A DNA stretch of 27,328 bases from RGIG9115 sp045603225 (GTDB lineage: Bacteria > Bacillota > Clostridia > UBA1381): NCBI GenBank assembly GCA_045603225.1, contig JAZULT010000072.1, positions 1 to 27,328 of the forward strand, given 5' to 3'. The notes beneath the pieces were generated by a model. That model was not told where the DNA came from. It did no database searches and saw nothing but the letters and a program-made list of their open reading frames with translations. Shown here in pieces: positions 20,655 to 27,328 of the stretch. Numbering within the stretch: the first letter of the stretch is position 1; every line of letters starts with the position of its first letter. A program made the position numbers and the translations under genes.

Positions 20655-22061
20655 CTATTTTCGTCTGTATCGAGAGTTAGGATTTCTCTTATTGGTAGTA
20701 TCAGCATATTTCTGATTTATAGGATTCCTTGTACCATCTCTCATTATACGGTCGCTTTGCTTTTCGTGGAGACGTCTCTTTCTCTTAATCCGGTCCTGTT
20801 TCCTTGAATGAATACGCATTATTATAAAGAATATAATAAGGAATATTGCAGGGATATAGAAGAACGGAAATGTCAGTATACTCATAATCATATTAAAAAT
20901 ATACAACGGAATATTTCTTTCAACATCATTTGTTGCAATGAGACTTGCATGCCCTATAAGAGTACCTTTATAGTTATACGATACCGAACCTATCGCCTCG
21001 CCTTTTTTTATTGGTGCACGAAGATTTTCGGGAATATCTATCACTGTTTCAATTTCTTCTGAAAAGTCCGCCTCACTTGGAAGTAATGCTGAGAGGTCTG
21101 ACTCAACAGTGAAAGCAACACGCTTATCTTCTTTAGCTTCTATAACCTTTGAGTCTGTAATAACTTCTCCCGCTTTGACTATCGGCTGATATTTATAATT
21201 ATCAAATCCGAAATCAAGAAGGTCGTTTGTGTTTGTATAGCATGTTTCCTGATTCGGAGCTTTCATAACAACTGCCATAAGTTCTGTGTCGCCTTCGACA
21301 GCACTTGAAACAAGACAGTATCCTGCGGCACTCGTGAAGCCTGTTTTAATACCTGTTATTCTGTCGTTCTGATATTTGAACGAGCGTGCAGTTCCGAGAA
21401 ACAGATTTGTTGCAGGAAGAATACGTTCTTCGTTCTTGTTGGTTGCAGGAATTGTGTAACTGCTTTTTTTAACGATTTCCCTGAACTGTTCATTCTGCAT
21501 AGCATACTGAGCAATCATCGCGATATCTTCCGCTGTTGTATAATGATTATCGTCATGTATTCCGTATGCATTTGTGAAATTGGTATTTGTAACACCGATT
21601 TCCTCAGCCTTCTGATTCATCATCTCAACAAACTGGTCTGTTGTTCCGCCAATATGAGTTGCAATAACGTTCGCTGCATCATTTGCCGAGTATACGAGCA
21701 TACCGTTTATCAGCTGTTCCATTGTAAGAACTTCGTCTATGAGGATTCCCATATGTGAATCTTCGTTTGTTATAGGTGCAAGAGCCGCAACTGATGCTGT
21801 TACGGTATCCTGAAGATTACCGTTTTCGAGTGCCATTATACCTGTAAGAATTTTTGTTGTGCTGGCAGGATATACTTTTTTGTCAGGGTTCTTGCTGTAT
21901 ATTATACGCCCTGTTTTCAAATCAAGAAGCATTGCCGATTCAGCCTTAAGGTCCGGCGGAGTAAGTGCCTCTTCTTCGACATATATGTCATCAGCAAAAA
22001 CAGAAACTGTATTTAAAAGCATCATTGCTGTAAGGAATACAGCGGATAGTATTTTTTTCAT
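20655..22061 (-). CDS. D-alanyl-D-alanine carboxypeptidase (peptidase S11, DacF-like)
   Basis: A 468-residue exported penicillin-binding protein. A signal peptide (1-23) precedes the S11 domain with all three motifs: SxxK at Ser67-Lys70 (ASTTK), SxN at Ser125-Asn127 (YSAND) and KTG at 239-241 (GIKTGFTSAAG). A C-terminal beta domain (about 290-385) follows, then a true membrane helix (about 392-418) and a very basic tail. The enzyme trims the terminal D-Ala from peptidoglycan stem peptides. The basic tail of some 50 residues after the helix is longer than usual and would be cytoplasmic. It starts 8 bp after the alpha/beta hydrolase stop and is the last gene of the operon. Confidence 0.95.
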   Translation of the reverse strand: MKKILSAVFLTAMMLLNTVSVFADDIYVEEEALTPPDLKAESAMLLDLKTGRIIYSKNPDKKVYPASTTKILTGIMALENGNLQDTVTASVAALAPITNEDSHMGILIDEVLTMEQLINGMLVYSANDAANVIATHIGGTTDQFVEMMNQKAEEIGVTNTNFTNAYGIHDDNHYTTAEDIAMIAQYAMQNEQFREIVKKSSYTIPATNKNEERILPATNLFLGTARSFKYQNDRITGIKTGFTSAAGYCLVSSAVEGDTELMAVVMKAPNQETCYTNTNDLLDFGFDNYKYQPIVKAGEVITDSKVIEAKEDKRVAFTVESDLSALLPSEADFSEEIETVIDIPENLRAPIKKGEAIGSVSYNYKGTLIGHASLIATNDVERNIPLYIFNMIMSILTFPFFYIPAIFLIIFFIIMRIHSRKQDRIKRKRRLHEKQSDRIMRDGTRNPINQKYADTTNKRNPNSRYRRK

Positions 22062-22069
22062 TTATATTT

Positions 22070-22891
22070 TCAATCCTTTCGTTTTGTTATGCTGTCAGCC
22101 CATAAAGCAGCGTTTTCTATCCATTTTGCAATACACGGGTTATTGTATTTTGGTTGATTGCATTCAGTTATTTCATTTCCGAGAGCAGCACCGTGAGGCG
22201 CATCAGGGTACACGTGAAGTTCAAATTCCAGTCCTGCTTCTGCATAGGCATTTGCAAGGAGCAGAGAATTTCGAACATCAACAACACCGTCGTTTGAAGT
22301 ATGCATAATGTAAGCAGGTGCTGAATCTTTATTTACGTACTTGTAAAGATTTGTTTTTTCAAGAAACTCCGGTGTACAGTTTTCCTTACCGAGAAGGTTT
22401 TCAAAGCTTACCATATGGTATTCAGGAGTGATAACCGGGTAAATCGGCATTATGCCTGTCGGCTTATTGTATCCGTACGGCATATCAACCGCATCATATA
22501 CTTCTTTCATGTTCCAGAGTATTCCAAGGCTTGCACAAAGGTGTCCGCCTGCCGAAAAGCCTGTGGCAAAAACCTTGTCCGGGTTTATGTTATATTCGTC
22601 AGCATTATCACGTATATGCTTTATCGCTTTTGAAGCTTCAATAAGCTGATTTGGGAATTTTCTGTCATTTACAGTTGAAACGGAGTAGTGTAGCACGAAT
22701 GCATTGTAACCGTACGGCATAAACGCCATAGCAATCGGTTCACCCTCACGGTCTGAGCAGACATTGCCATATCCTCCGCCGGGAATTACAAGTATTGCTT
22801 TTCTTACATAATCACCTATTTTGTCGGCAATATACGCTTCAAGGTATATATTTTCATCTGTTTCATCAAGTAATATTTTTTTGTAAACCAT
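22070..22891 (-). CDS. Alpha/beta hydrolase (acetyl-esterase-like)
   Basis: A 273-residue cytosolic alpha/beta hydrolase. An oxyanion-type PGGGY loop is at 37-41, nucleophile Ser113 is in GFSAGGH, an acidic residue is in the SNDGVVDV region, and a histidine is in YPDAPHGA near residue 235. This pattern is typical of esterase/lipase proteins that deacetylate small or oligomeric sugars, such as acetylxylan-esterase relatives found near glycan genes. Substrate not determinable. AAGGAG nine bases upstream sets the start. It sits 13 bp after the GNAT gene, in one operon with the protease and carboxypeptidase. Confidence 0.88.
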   Translation of the reverse strand: MVYKKILLDETDENIYLEAYIADKIGDYVRKAILVIPGGGYGNVCSDREGEPIAMAFMPYGYNAFVLHYSVSTVNDRKFPNQLIEASKAIKHIRDNADEYNINPDKVFATGFSAGGHLCASLGILWNMKEVYDAVDMPYGYNKPTGIMPIYPVITPEYHMVSFENLLGKENCTPEFLEKTNLYKYVNKDSAPAYIMHTSNDGVVDVRNSLLLANAYAEAGLEFELHVYPDAPHGAALGNEITECNQPKYNNPCIAKWIENAALWADSITKRKD

Positions 22892-22904
22892 GTTAAAAAT
22901 CTCC

Positions 22905-23393
22905 TTACAGAATATGATAGTGCGGTATTATATCAAGATATTCACCGTTTTTCGCATAAAATCCTTTCGGGATTATGCCAAGCTTTACAAAACCGAGTTT
23001 TTCGTAGAGCTTTAAAGCCGGGATATTTGTGCTGACTACCGCATTAAACTGCAGAATTCCGAAACCAAGCTCCTTTGCCTTTTCAAGGCAGTGGGATACA
23101 AGCTTTTCGCCAACTCCGGCTCCGCGTATACCTTTTTTTACTGCATAGCTGGCATTTGAAATATGTCCGCATCTTCCGATATTATTGGGGTGGAGGATAT
23201 ATAATCCGACAATCCCGAGCTCGCTGTCTTCCGCAACAGCAGTGAAGCTCTGCAACTTGTAAAATTCGTACCCACTGTTATCGTCAAGAGTATCTGTCTG
23301 CGGGAATGCCATTCCTTCAATAACAATTTCGTTCCATATTTCGTTCATATAAGGAACATCATCTCTTTTAAATTCACGCAATGTAATACTCAT
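22905..23393 (-). CDS. GNAT family N-acetyltransferase
   Basis: A 162-residue single GNAT domain. The acetyl-CoA loop is GIRGAGVGEKLV at about 99-110 (R/QxxGxG/A form). The later strand-helix FNAVVSTNIPALKLYEKLGFVKLG is the usual motif B region. It would transfer acetyl from acetyl-CoA to an amine; the acceptor is unknown. Its ATG is 3 bp after the S41 protease stop, and the ribosome site (GAGGA) lies inside that gene's end, indicating coupling. Full length for the family. Confidence 0.92.
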   Translation of the reverse strand: MSITLREFKRDDVPYMNEIWNEIVIEGMAFPQTDTLDDNSGYEFYKLQSFTAVAEDSELGIVGLYILHPNNIGRCGHISNASYAVKKGIRGAGVGEKLVSHCLEKAKELGFGILQFNAVVSTNIPALKLYEKLGFVKLGIIPKGFYAKNGEYLDIIPHYHIL

Positions 23394-23396
23394 CTG

Positions 23397-24617
23397 TCAA
23401 TCCTCGTTATTTAAAATTTCAATAGCCTTCTGAAGCTGAACATCCTGAGCAGAGTCGAGGCTTGAAACCGGACTTTCTTTGTTTTCTTCGTTCTGCTCAC
23501 ATATTATATCGGGGGTTATTCCTTCATCCTGAACACATATTCCGTCAGGTGTGTAATATTTCGCAACGGTAACCGTCATGCCCGAACCGTCACTAAATGG
23601 GAAAACACGTTGCATGACACCTTTTCCGTAGGTTGTGGTTCCAACAATCTGAGCTTTGTCGTAATCACGCAAAGCCCCTGCGAACAGTTCTGCGGCACTT
23701 GCAGTATTTCCGTTTACAAGAACAACCATCGGCATTATAAGTTCTTCCCCATCCGATTCAATCTCTTCACGGTTATCATGCTTGTCTACTGCGTAAAGGA
23801 TAAGTCCTTCAGGAACAATTCTGTCTACCATGGGAGTTACAACCGACAAATCACCGCCGCCGTTGTCTCTGACGTCAAAAATGATTTTCTTCATTCCTTT
23901 TCCCGAAAGATCTGCAAGAGCATCTGTGAACTCATCATACGTTGACTTTTCATCTTCATAGCCGGTGTTGAATCCTGAAATTCGCATATAGCCTATCTCA
24001 TCATCAAGCATTTCATATTTAACTGTTTTTTCATGTATACGCTCACGTATAATCTCAAGGTCAATTTCTTCACCATTACGTCGCACTGTAACGATAACAC
24101 TTGTACCCTCAACATCCTCGTCCGAATCCGAGCCTCTTATTTTCGATACAGCATCCGTAAGACGAGATCCTGTGAATTCTTCGCCTTCTATTGCAATTAA
24201 TATGTCTCCCGGCTTAATTCCCGCAAGAAATGCCGGAGAGTCGTCCATAACGGATTCAACTTCAATCTCGTCTGTATCTTTATTGGCAAATACAACTATT
24301 CCTATACCTATAAAATCTCCGGAAGATGCATTTGTGTATTCTGTAAACTGTTCTTTATTATAATAGACAGTGTACGGATCTTCAATAGACATAGACAAAC
24401 CTAAGGCTGCATAATCTGCAGCCTTAGTTTCGTCATATTCATATAAAAAATTATTTTTAAGAACGTTTTCTATGCTTCTGAGCTTTGAGTACATATCAGT
24501 ATGAGTGTATATGTTACTGTCATATATACCTCTCAGTGTCCATGCAAAAGCACCTGACACGGAAGCGGCAAAAACTGCAACACCCAGACAGCAAAGCATT
24601 GTTTTAATTTTTTTCAA
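23397..24617 (-). CDS. ctpA: C-terminal processing protease (S41, PDZ)
   Basis: A 406-residue exported protease. The N-terminal signal/anchor is at 4-26, a helical lead follows at 40-95, a PDZ domain lies at about 100-185 (GIGIVVF... SPAFLAGIKPGDILIAIEG), and the S41 catalytic domain is at about 195-375. Catalytic Ser307 (NGNTASAAELF) and Lys332 (TTYGKGVMQ) are in place. It cleaves envelope proteins near hydrophobic C termini; in Firmicutes, relatives act in signalling or wall-enzyme control. The start is TTG at 24615-24617, nine bases after AAAGGA; a later in-frame ATG would remove the positively charged start of the signal. It lies 32 bp after the CdaR-like gene. Confidence 0.93.
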   Translation of the reverse strand: MKKIKTMLCCLGVAVFAASVSGAFAWTLRGIYDSNIYTHTDMYSKLRSIENVLKNNFLYEYDETKAADYAALGLSMSIEDPYTVYYNKEQFTEYTNASSGDFIGIGIVVFANKDTDEIEVESVMDDSPAFLAGIKPGDILIAIEGEEFTGSRLTDAVSKIRGSDSDEDVEGTSVIVTVRRNGEEIDLEIIRERIHEKTVKYEMLDDEIGYMRISGFNTGYEDEKSTYDEFTDALADLSGKGMKKIIFDVRDNGGGDLSVVTPMVDRIVPEGLILYAVDKHDNREEIESDGEELIMPMVVLVNGNTASAAELFAGALRDYDKAQIVGTTTYGKGVMQRVFPFSDGSGMTVTVAKYYTPDGICVQDEGITPDIICEQNEENKESPVSSLDSAQDVQLQKAIEILNNED

Positions 24618-24649
24618 TTAAAATCATCCTTTATAATATGGCTATTAAA

Positions 24650-25735
24650 TCAGATTTTCATTGAATCTGAAGCAAGATATTTATGAACCATCATTGCTAC
24701 TTTGAATACAATAGCCTGGTCAAACTTACGGAGGTCGAGACCTGTAAGCTTGTATATTTTTTCAAGACGGTAAACGAGAGTATTTCTGTGTACGAACAAC
24801 TGTCTTGAAGTTTCGCTTACATTAAGGTCGTTTTCAAAAAACTTGTTAATTGTAAGAATTGTTTCATCATCAAGAGAAGCGATATCTCCCTTTTTGAACA
24901 CTTCCTGAAGGAAAAGCTCGCAAAGCTTAATAGGAAGCTGATAAATCAATCTGCCTATACCAAGATTATCATAGCTAAGGATATAGTTTTCTTCTTCAAA
25001 TACTTTTCCGACTTCAAGAGCAACCTGTGCTTCTTTGTAGCAATTGTTGAGTTCATCAAGAGTAACAGCCACAGAACCCACACCCACAAGAGTGCTGAGG
25101 AATGTTTCACCGTTTACTGTATCAACAATTGACTGCGCAATCTGATGAAGCTCTTCAGGGGACGGAAGCTGATGCATTTCCTTTATAAGAACCACATTTG
25201 AACTGTCTACACTGATAACAAAATCACGTTCCTTATCGGGATACATGTTTCTGACAACTTCATAGATACCACTGTCTGAGCGTTCTGTAACCTTGATATA
25301 GAATACAGCTCTCGGAACATCAACCTCAACGTGAAGCTCCTTAGCCTTCTGATGAAGGTCAAAAGCCAGTAAGTTGTCAAAAATTATGTTCTGCATAAAC
25401 ATAGTCTTATCATACTTTTCATCATAGTAATGACGCACATTATTTGCAGCAACAACAACAGCACTGCAGCATACCTTTGAAAGTTCATCTGTTCCTTCAA
25501 CGTATACGATATACTCTGAATACGGTTTGTTTGAAAGAACCTTTACAGTATAACCGTCCTTGAACAAAATTCTGTCACTGTTTGCAACAGCATATACAAG
25601 ATCCTCAATGATTTCAGGTTTTGGTTCTTCTCCCGTTGATGCAAGAATCAGTCCCTGAGAATCGGTAATACCGAATTTTTTTGGAAAAATTTCTGCCATC
25701 TGCGTCACTATATTCTGAAATGCCTTACTTATCAT
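24650..25735 (-). CDS. CdaR/PucR-family transcriptional regulator
   Basis: A 361-residue regulator. The N-terminal sugar-diacid-recognition-like domain is at about 1-125 (FGITDSQGLILAS is a typical start), a GGDEF-like CdaR middle region at about 130-265, and the C-terminal PucR helix-turn-helix at about 300-355 (DLNVSETSRQLFVHRNTLVYRLEKIYKLTGLDL). Such proteins usually activate genes for sugar acids, purines or similar compounds. A GGGGGG ribosome site about 10 bases upstream supports the start. It is divergent from the sialidase-fold gene, and the two promoters flank a long dyad. It is also probably co-transcribed with the protease operon downstream. Confidence 0.88.
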   Translation of the reverse strand: MISKAFQNIVTQMAEIFPKKFGITDSQGLILASTGEEPKPEIIEDLVYAVANSDRILFKDGYTVKVLSNKPYSEYIVYVEGTDELSKVCCSAVVVAANNVRHYYDEKYDKTMFMQNIIFDNLLAFDLHQKAKELHVEVDVPRAVFYIKVTERSDSGIYEVVRNMYPDKERDFVISVDSSNVVLIKEMHQLPSPEELHQIAQSIVDTVNGETFLSTLVGVGSVAVTLDELNNCYKEAQVALEVGKVFEEENYILSYDNLGIGRLIYQLPIKLCELFLQEVFKKGDIASLDDETILTINKFFENDLNVSETSRQLFVHRNTLVYRLEKIYKLTGLDLRKFDQAIVFKVAMMVHKYLASDSMKI

Positions 25736-25783
25736 TAATAAAAACCCCCCACGAAATATATAATTCCATTTATGCTATCTTAT

Positions 25784-25812
25784 ATTATACATCATTTTTT
25801 CTGATTTTGCAA
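25784..25812 (-). promoter_or_regulatory. Promoter for the CdaR-like regulator
   Basis: On the minus strand: TTGCAA (25807-25812), a 17-bp spacer and TATAAT (25784-25789). The region upstream (25815-25865) is A/T-tract rich, as in UP elements. Confidence 0.65.
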
Positions 25813-25883
25813 GAGTTTTTTAAAAAAAAATAAAATTTTTTGTAAAAAATTTACTTTTTTTTAATATTCAGAAACAGATATTT

Positions 25884-25922
25884 CCAAAGCCGACACATTT
25901 ACCGCAAACATGTCGGGTTTGG
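25884..25922. promoter_or_regulatory. Long dyad, possible operator of the sialidase-fold gene
   Basis: The arms CCAAAGCCGACA (25884-25895) and TGTCGGGTTTGG (25911-25922) are inverted with one mismatch across a 15-bp centre. It ends 3 bp before the -35 of the sialidase-fold promoter. It could bind the divergent regulator or form a hairpin in a transcript; location favours an operator. Confidence 0.5.
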
Positions 25923-25925
25923 ATA

Positions 25926-25954
25926 TTGACTTTTGATATATATTATGGTAGAAT
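25926..25954 (+). promoter_or_regulatory. Promoter for the sialidase-fold gene
   Basis: TTGACT (25926-25931), a 17-bp spacer and TAGAAT (25949-25954), with TG one base before the -10. Transcription is expected to start near 25961. Confidence 0.7.
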
Positions 25955-25984
25955 TTCAACAACAATCGAAAGGAGATTACATAT

Positions 25985-27082
25985 ATGAAAAAAATAGAAT
26001 TAATAGGTAAAACGAAGGTTATAATGAGTAACCGCATGAGCCTTCATAATTATTTTGCTTGGCCGAGTGTTATAAGGCTGCAAAACGGTAAAATTGCAGC
26101 TGCCGCTTCAGGCTTCAGACTGCACCATGTATGTCCGTTCGGAAAAACCGTTATAGCGTTCAGTGAAGATGACGGTGAAACGTATACAGCTCCGATTCCT
26201 GTTATTGACACAGTTCTTGACGACCGCGATGCAGGACTTTGTACTTTTGGCGAAAGCGGACTGATTGTAACTTCGTTTAACAACACAACCGAACAGCAAA
26301 GAGCATGGAACAGAGAAATTTCCATGCCTGACAGTATAAGAGCTTACAGAGAGGCATATCTTGACAGTATTACCGAGGAACAACAGAATAAGGTTCTCGG
26401 TTCTACATTCAGAATAAGTAATGACTGCGGAGTAACTTTCGGTGATCTGCATATTTCACCTGTAACATCTCCACACGGACCAATTGAGCTTAAGGATGGG
26501 ACTGTGCTCTGGGTAGGCAGAATATTCAATGAAAATCAGGATTTTGAAAGCGAGAAAAATACTCTTCCCGTTATTCAGGCACATAAAATAAATCCTGACG
26601 GAAGCATGGAGCTTGTCGGCTGTATTCCCGATATATCAAATGGACGTGGCTCGCACGAACCTTATACAGTGGAGCTTGATGACGGCACACTTATTACCCA
26701 GATTCGTTACCACAGACCTGAGTGGGGCATGACAATTTATCAGTCCGTATCAAAGGACAGTGGAAAGACATGGTCAGAACCTGTTCCGATTATTGAAGGT
26801 CAGAATCAGGATGCACCTTCACATATCCTGAAGCATTCATCAGGCACACTTGTAATGACTTACGGACACAGAGAGACTCCGTGCGGTGTAAGAGTTGCTT
26901 TCAGTGATGATAACGGCGAGACGTGGGACAGTGGATATACACTGAGCGAATCGTTCGATACAGACTGCGGATACCCAATGTCTGCAGAGCTTGACGACGG
27001 AAGTATAATCACAGTGTACTATTCTAAAGATAACGAAAATGAACCTTGCGAGATAAGACAACAAAAATGGAGATTTGAATAA
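25985..27082 (+). CDS. Sialidase-fold (BNR repeat) protein
   Basis: A 365-residue six-bladed propeller protein with four Asp-box (BNR) motifs: SEDDGETY (60-67), SNDCGVTF (145-152), SKDSGKTW (256-263) and SDDNGETW (307-314). There is no signal peptide, so it is probably cytosolic. The Asp-box fold is shared by exo-sialidases (GH33) and by other enzymes and lyases. The Arg triad expected of a true sialidase cannot be assigned with confidence; RIRLP-type motifs are absent, although WPSVIRLQNGKI holds an early Arg. It may act on imported sugar fragments. An AAGGAG ribosome site precedes the ATG. It is divergent from the CdaR-like gene and followed by a terminator. Confidence 0.82.
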   Translation: MKKIELIGKTKVIMSNRMSLHNYFAWPSVIRLQNGKIAAAASGFRLHHVCPFGKTVIAFSEDDGETYTAPIPVIDTVLDDRDAGLCTFGESGLIVTSFNNTTEQQRAWNREISMPDSIRAYREAYLDSITEEQQNKVLGSTFRISNDCGVTFGDLHISPVTSPHGPIELKDGTVLWVGRIFNENQDFESEKNTLPVIQAHKINPDGSMELVGCIPDISNGRGSHEPYTVELDDGTLITQIRYHRPEWGMTIYQSVSKDSGKTWSEPVPIIEGQNQDAPSHILKHSSGTLVMTYGHRETPCGVRVAFSDDNGETWDSGYTLSESFDTDCGYPMSAELDDGSIITVYYSKDNENEPCEIRQQKWRFE

Positions 27083-27119
27083 AATCAAAGACGGGCGGAT
27101 TTTCCGTCCGTCTTTGATT
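27083..27119 (+). terminator. Terminator of the sialidase-fold gene
   Basis: A 16-bp stem with one G:U pair: AATCAAAGACGG-GCGG against CCGTCCGTCTTTGATT, loop ATTTT. It starts directly after the stop. The T-tract after it is poor, but the stem is long. Confidence 0.75.
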
Positions 27120-27140
27120 AAATTGCAATTTATATACTAT

Positions 27141-27200
27141 CGGATAATATCCGCCCCTACGATGTAAAATCAAAAATCATTTCGTAGGGGGCTGTTGCCT
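27141..27200. repeat. MITE-like element, second family member
   Basis: The order is a small hairpin CGGAT/ATCCG (27141-27153), CCCCTACGA (27154-27162), a 19-nt AT-rich loop, TCGTAGGGG (27182-27190), and a small GGC/GCC hairpin. The element at 20346-20416 has the same order and shares CCCTACGRTGT inside. Non-coding. Confidence 0.55.
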
Positions 27201-27328
27201 TTAGCGCAGACCGTTCAAAAACTCCGAAAACGGCTTAAAACCTGCGTTCGGAACCTTTATTAAACACTTGAATAAAGTTGAAATCCGCAAGAGAATTGCG
27301 GATTTCTCGTATTTTTATGCTTTTGAAC
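27191..27328. other. Gene-free end region with a repeated hairpin
   Basis: No supported gene. At 27281-27305 the arms AAATCCGCAA and TTGCGGATTT recur as at 5281-5301, here with loop GAGAA. A plus-strand frame stays open from about 27204 to the edge (it includes LKPAFGTFIKHLNK), but it has no start codon with a ribosome site. I associate such peptides with multi-copy intergenic repeats mistranslated as small proteins in Clostridia; this is recollection, not proof. Confidence 0.4.

Noticed and set aside
27204..27328. 5' part of a new gene at the right edge
   Set aside because: The plus-strand frame is open but has no start with a ribosome site and overlaps a repeated hairpin; more likely an intergenic repeat.

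Overview
The window is AT-rich chromosomal DNA from a Gram-positive, low-GC anaerobe, most likely a gut Clostridia member. Supporting signs are strong GGAGG-type ribosome sites, sigma-A promoters with an extended TGATATAAT -10, an SLH-domain (S-layer) protein, a lipoprotein signal, RmuC, KtrAB potassium uptake with a KdpDE-type two-component system, and several cytosolic glycan enzymes. A pectin or host-glycan user of the Monoglobus or Ruminococcaceae type would fit, but I cannot prove the genus.

Layout. 1-5160: a membrane glycosyltransferase-like gene cut by the window edge, a zinc-ribbon membrane protein, and two translationally coupled Gfo/Idh/MocA oxidoreductases divergent from an AraC regulator. 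5161-6887: a structured intergenic element, a small lipoprotein and RmuC. 7095-10076: a 993-residue SLH protein with its own strong promoter, 5' UTR hairpin and terminator. 10132-12815: a GH127 beta-L-arabinofuranosidase divergent from a second AraC regulator, with overlapping promoters. 12970-18527 (minus strand): ktrB, ktrA, a 40-codon membrane peptide gene, kdpD (split by one in-frame TAG), kdpE and an SdpI-like gene, preceded by phased repeats that look like a response-regulator site. 18899-20328: a tyrosine recombinase, an apparently invertible promoter and a coiled-coil gene. 20329-20654: repeats. 20655-25735 (minus strand): a CdaR/PucR-type regulator, an S41 protease, a GNAT acetyltransferase, an alpha/beta hydrolase and a D,D-carboxypeptidase. 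25985-27082: a sialidase-fold protein divergent from the CdaR-like regulator. 27083-27328: a terminator and repeats.

The most notable item is at 18899-20328. A complete tyrosine recombinase gene is followed 4 bp later by a 243-bp segment bounded by exact 27-bp inverted repeats. Each repeat is itself a recombinase-type site: two perfect 10-bp arms around a 4-bp asymmetric core, GCGG on one side and CCGC on the other. Between them sits a promoter matching the window's own consensus. As assembled it points right, at a 104-residue coiled-coil protein of unknown function, so the segment looks like an ON/OFF phase-variation switch captured in the ON state.

Three divergent regulator/enzyme pairs (AraC with oxidoreductases, AraC with GH127, CdaR-like with sialidase-fold protein) suggest local control of glycan use. 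The Ktr/Kdp block is a potassium module in which a Kdp-type sensor pair seems to serve a Ktr transporter.
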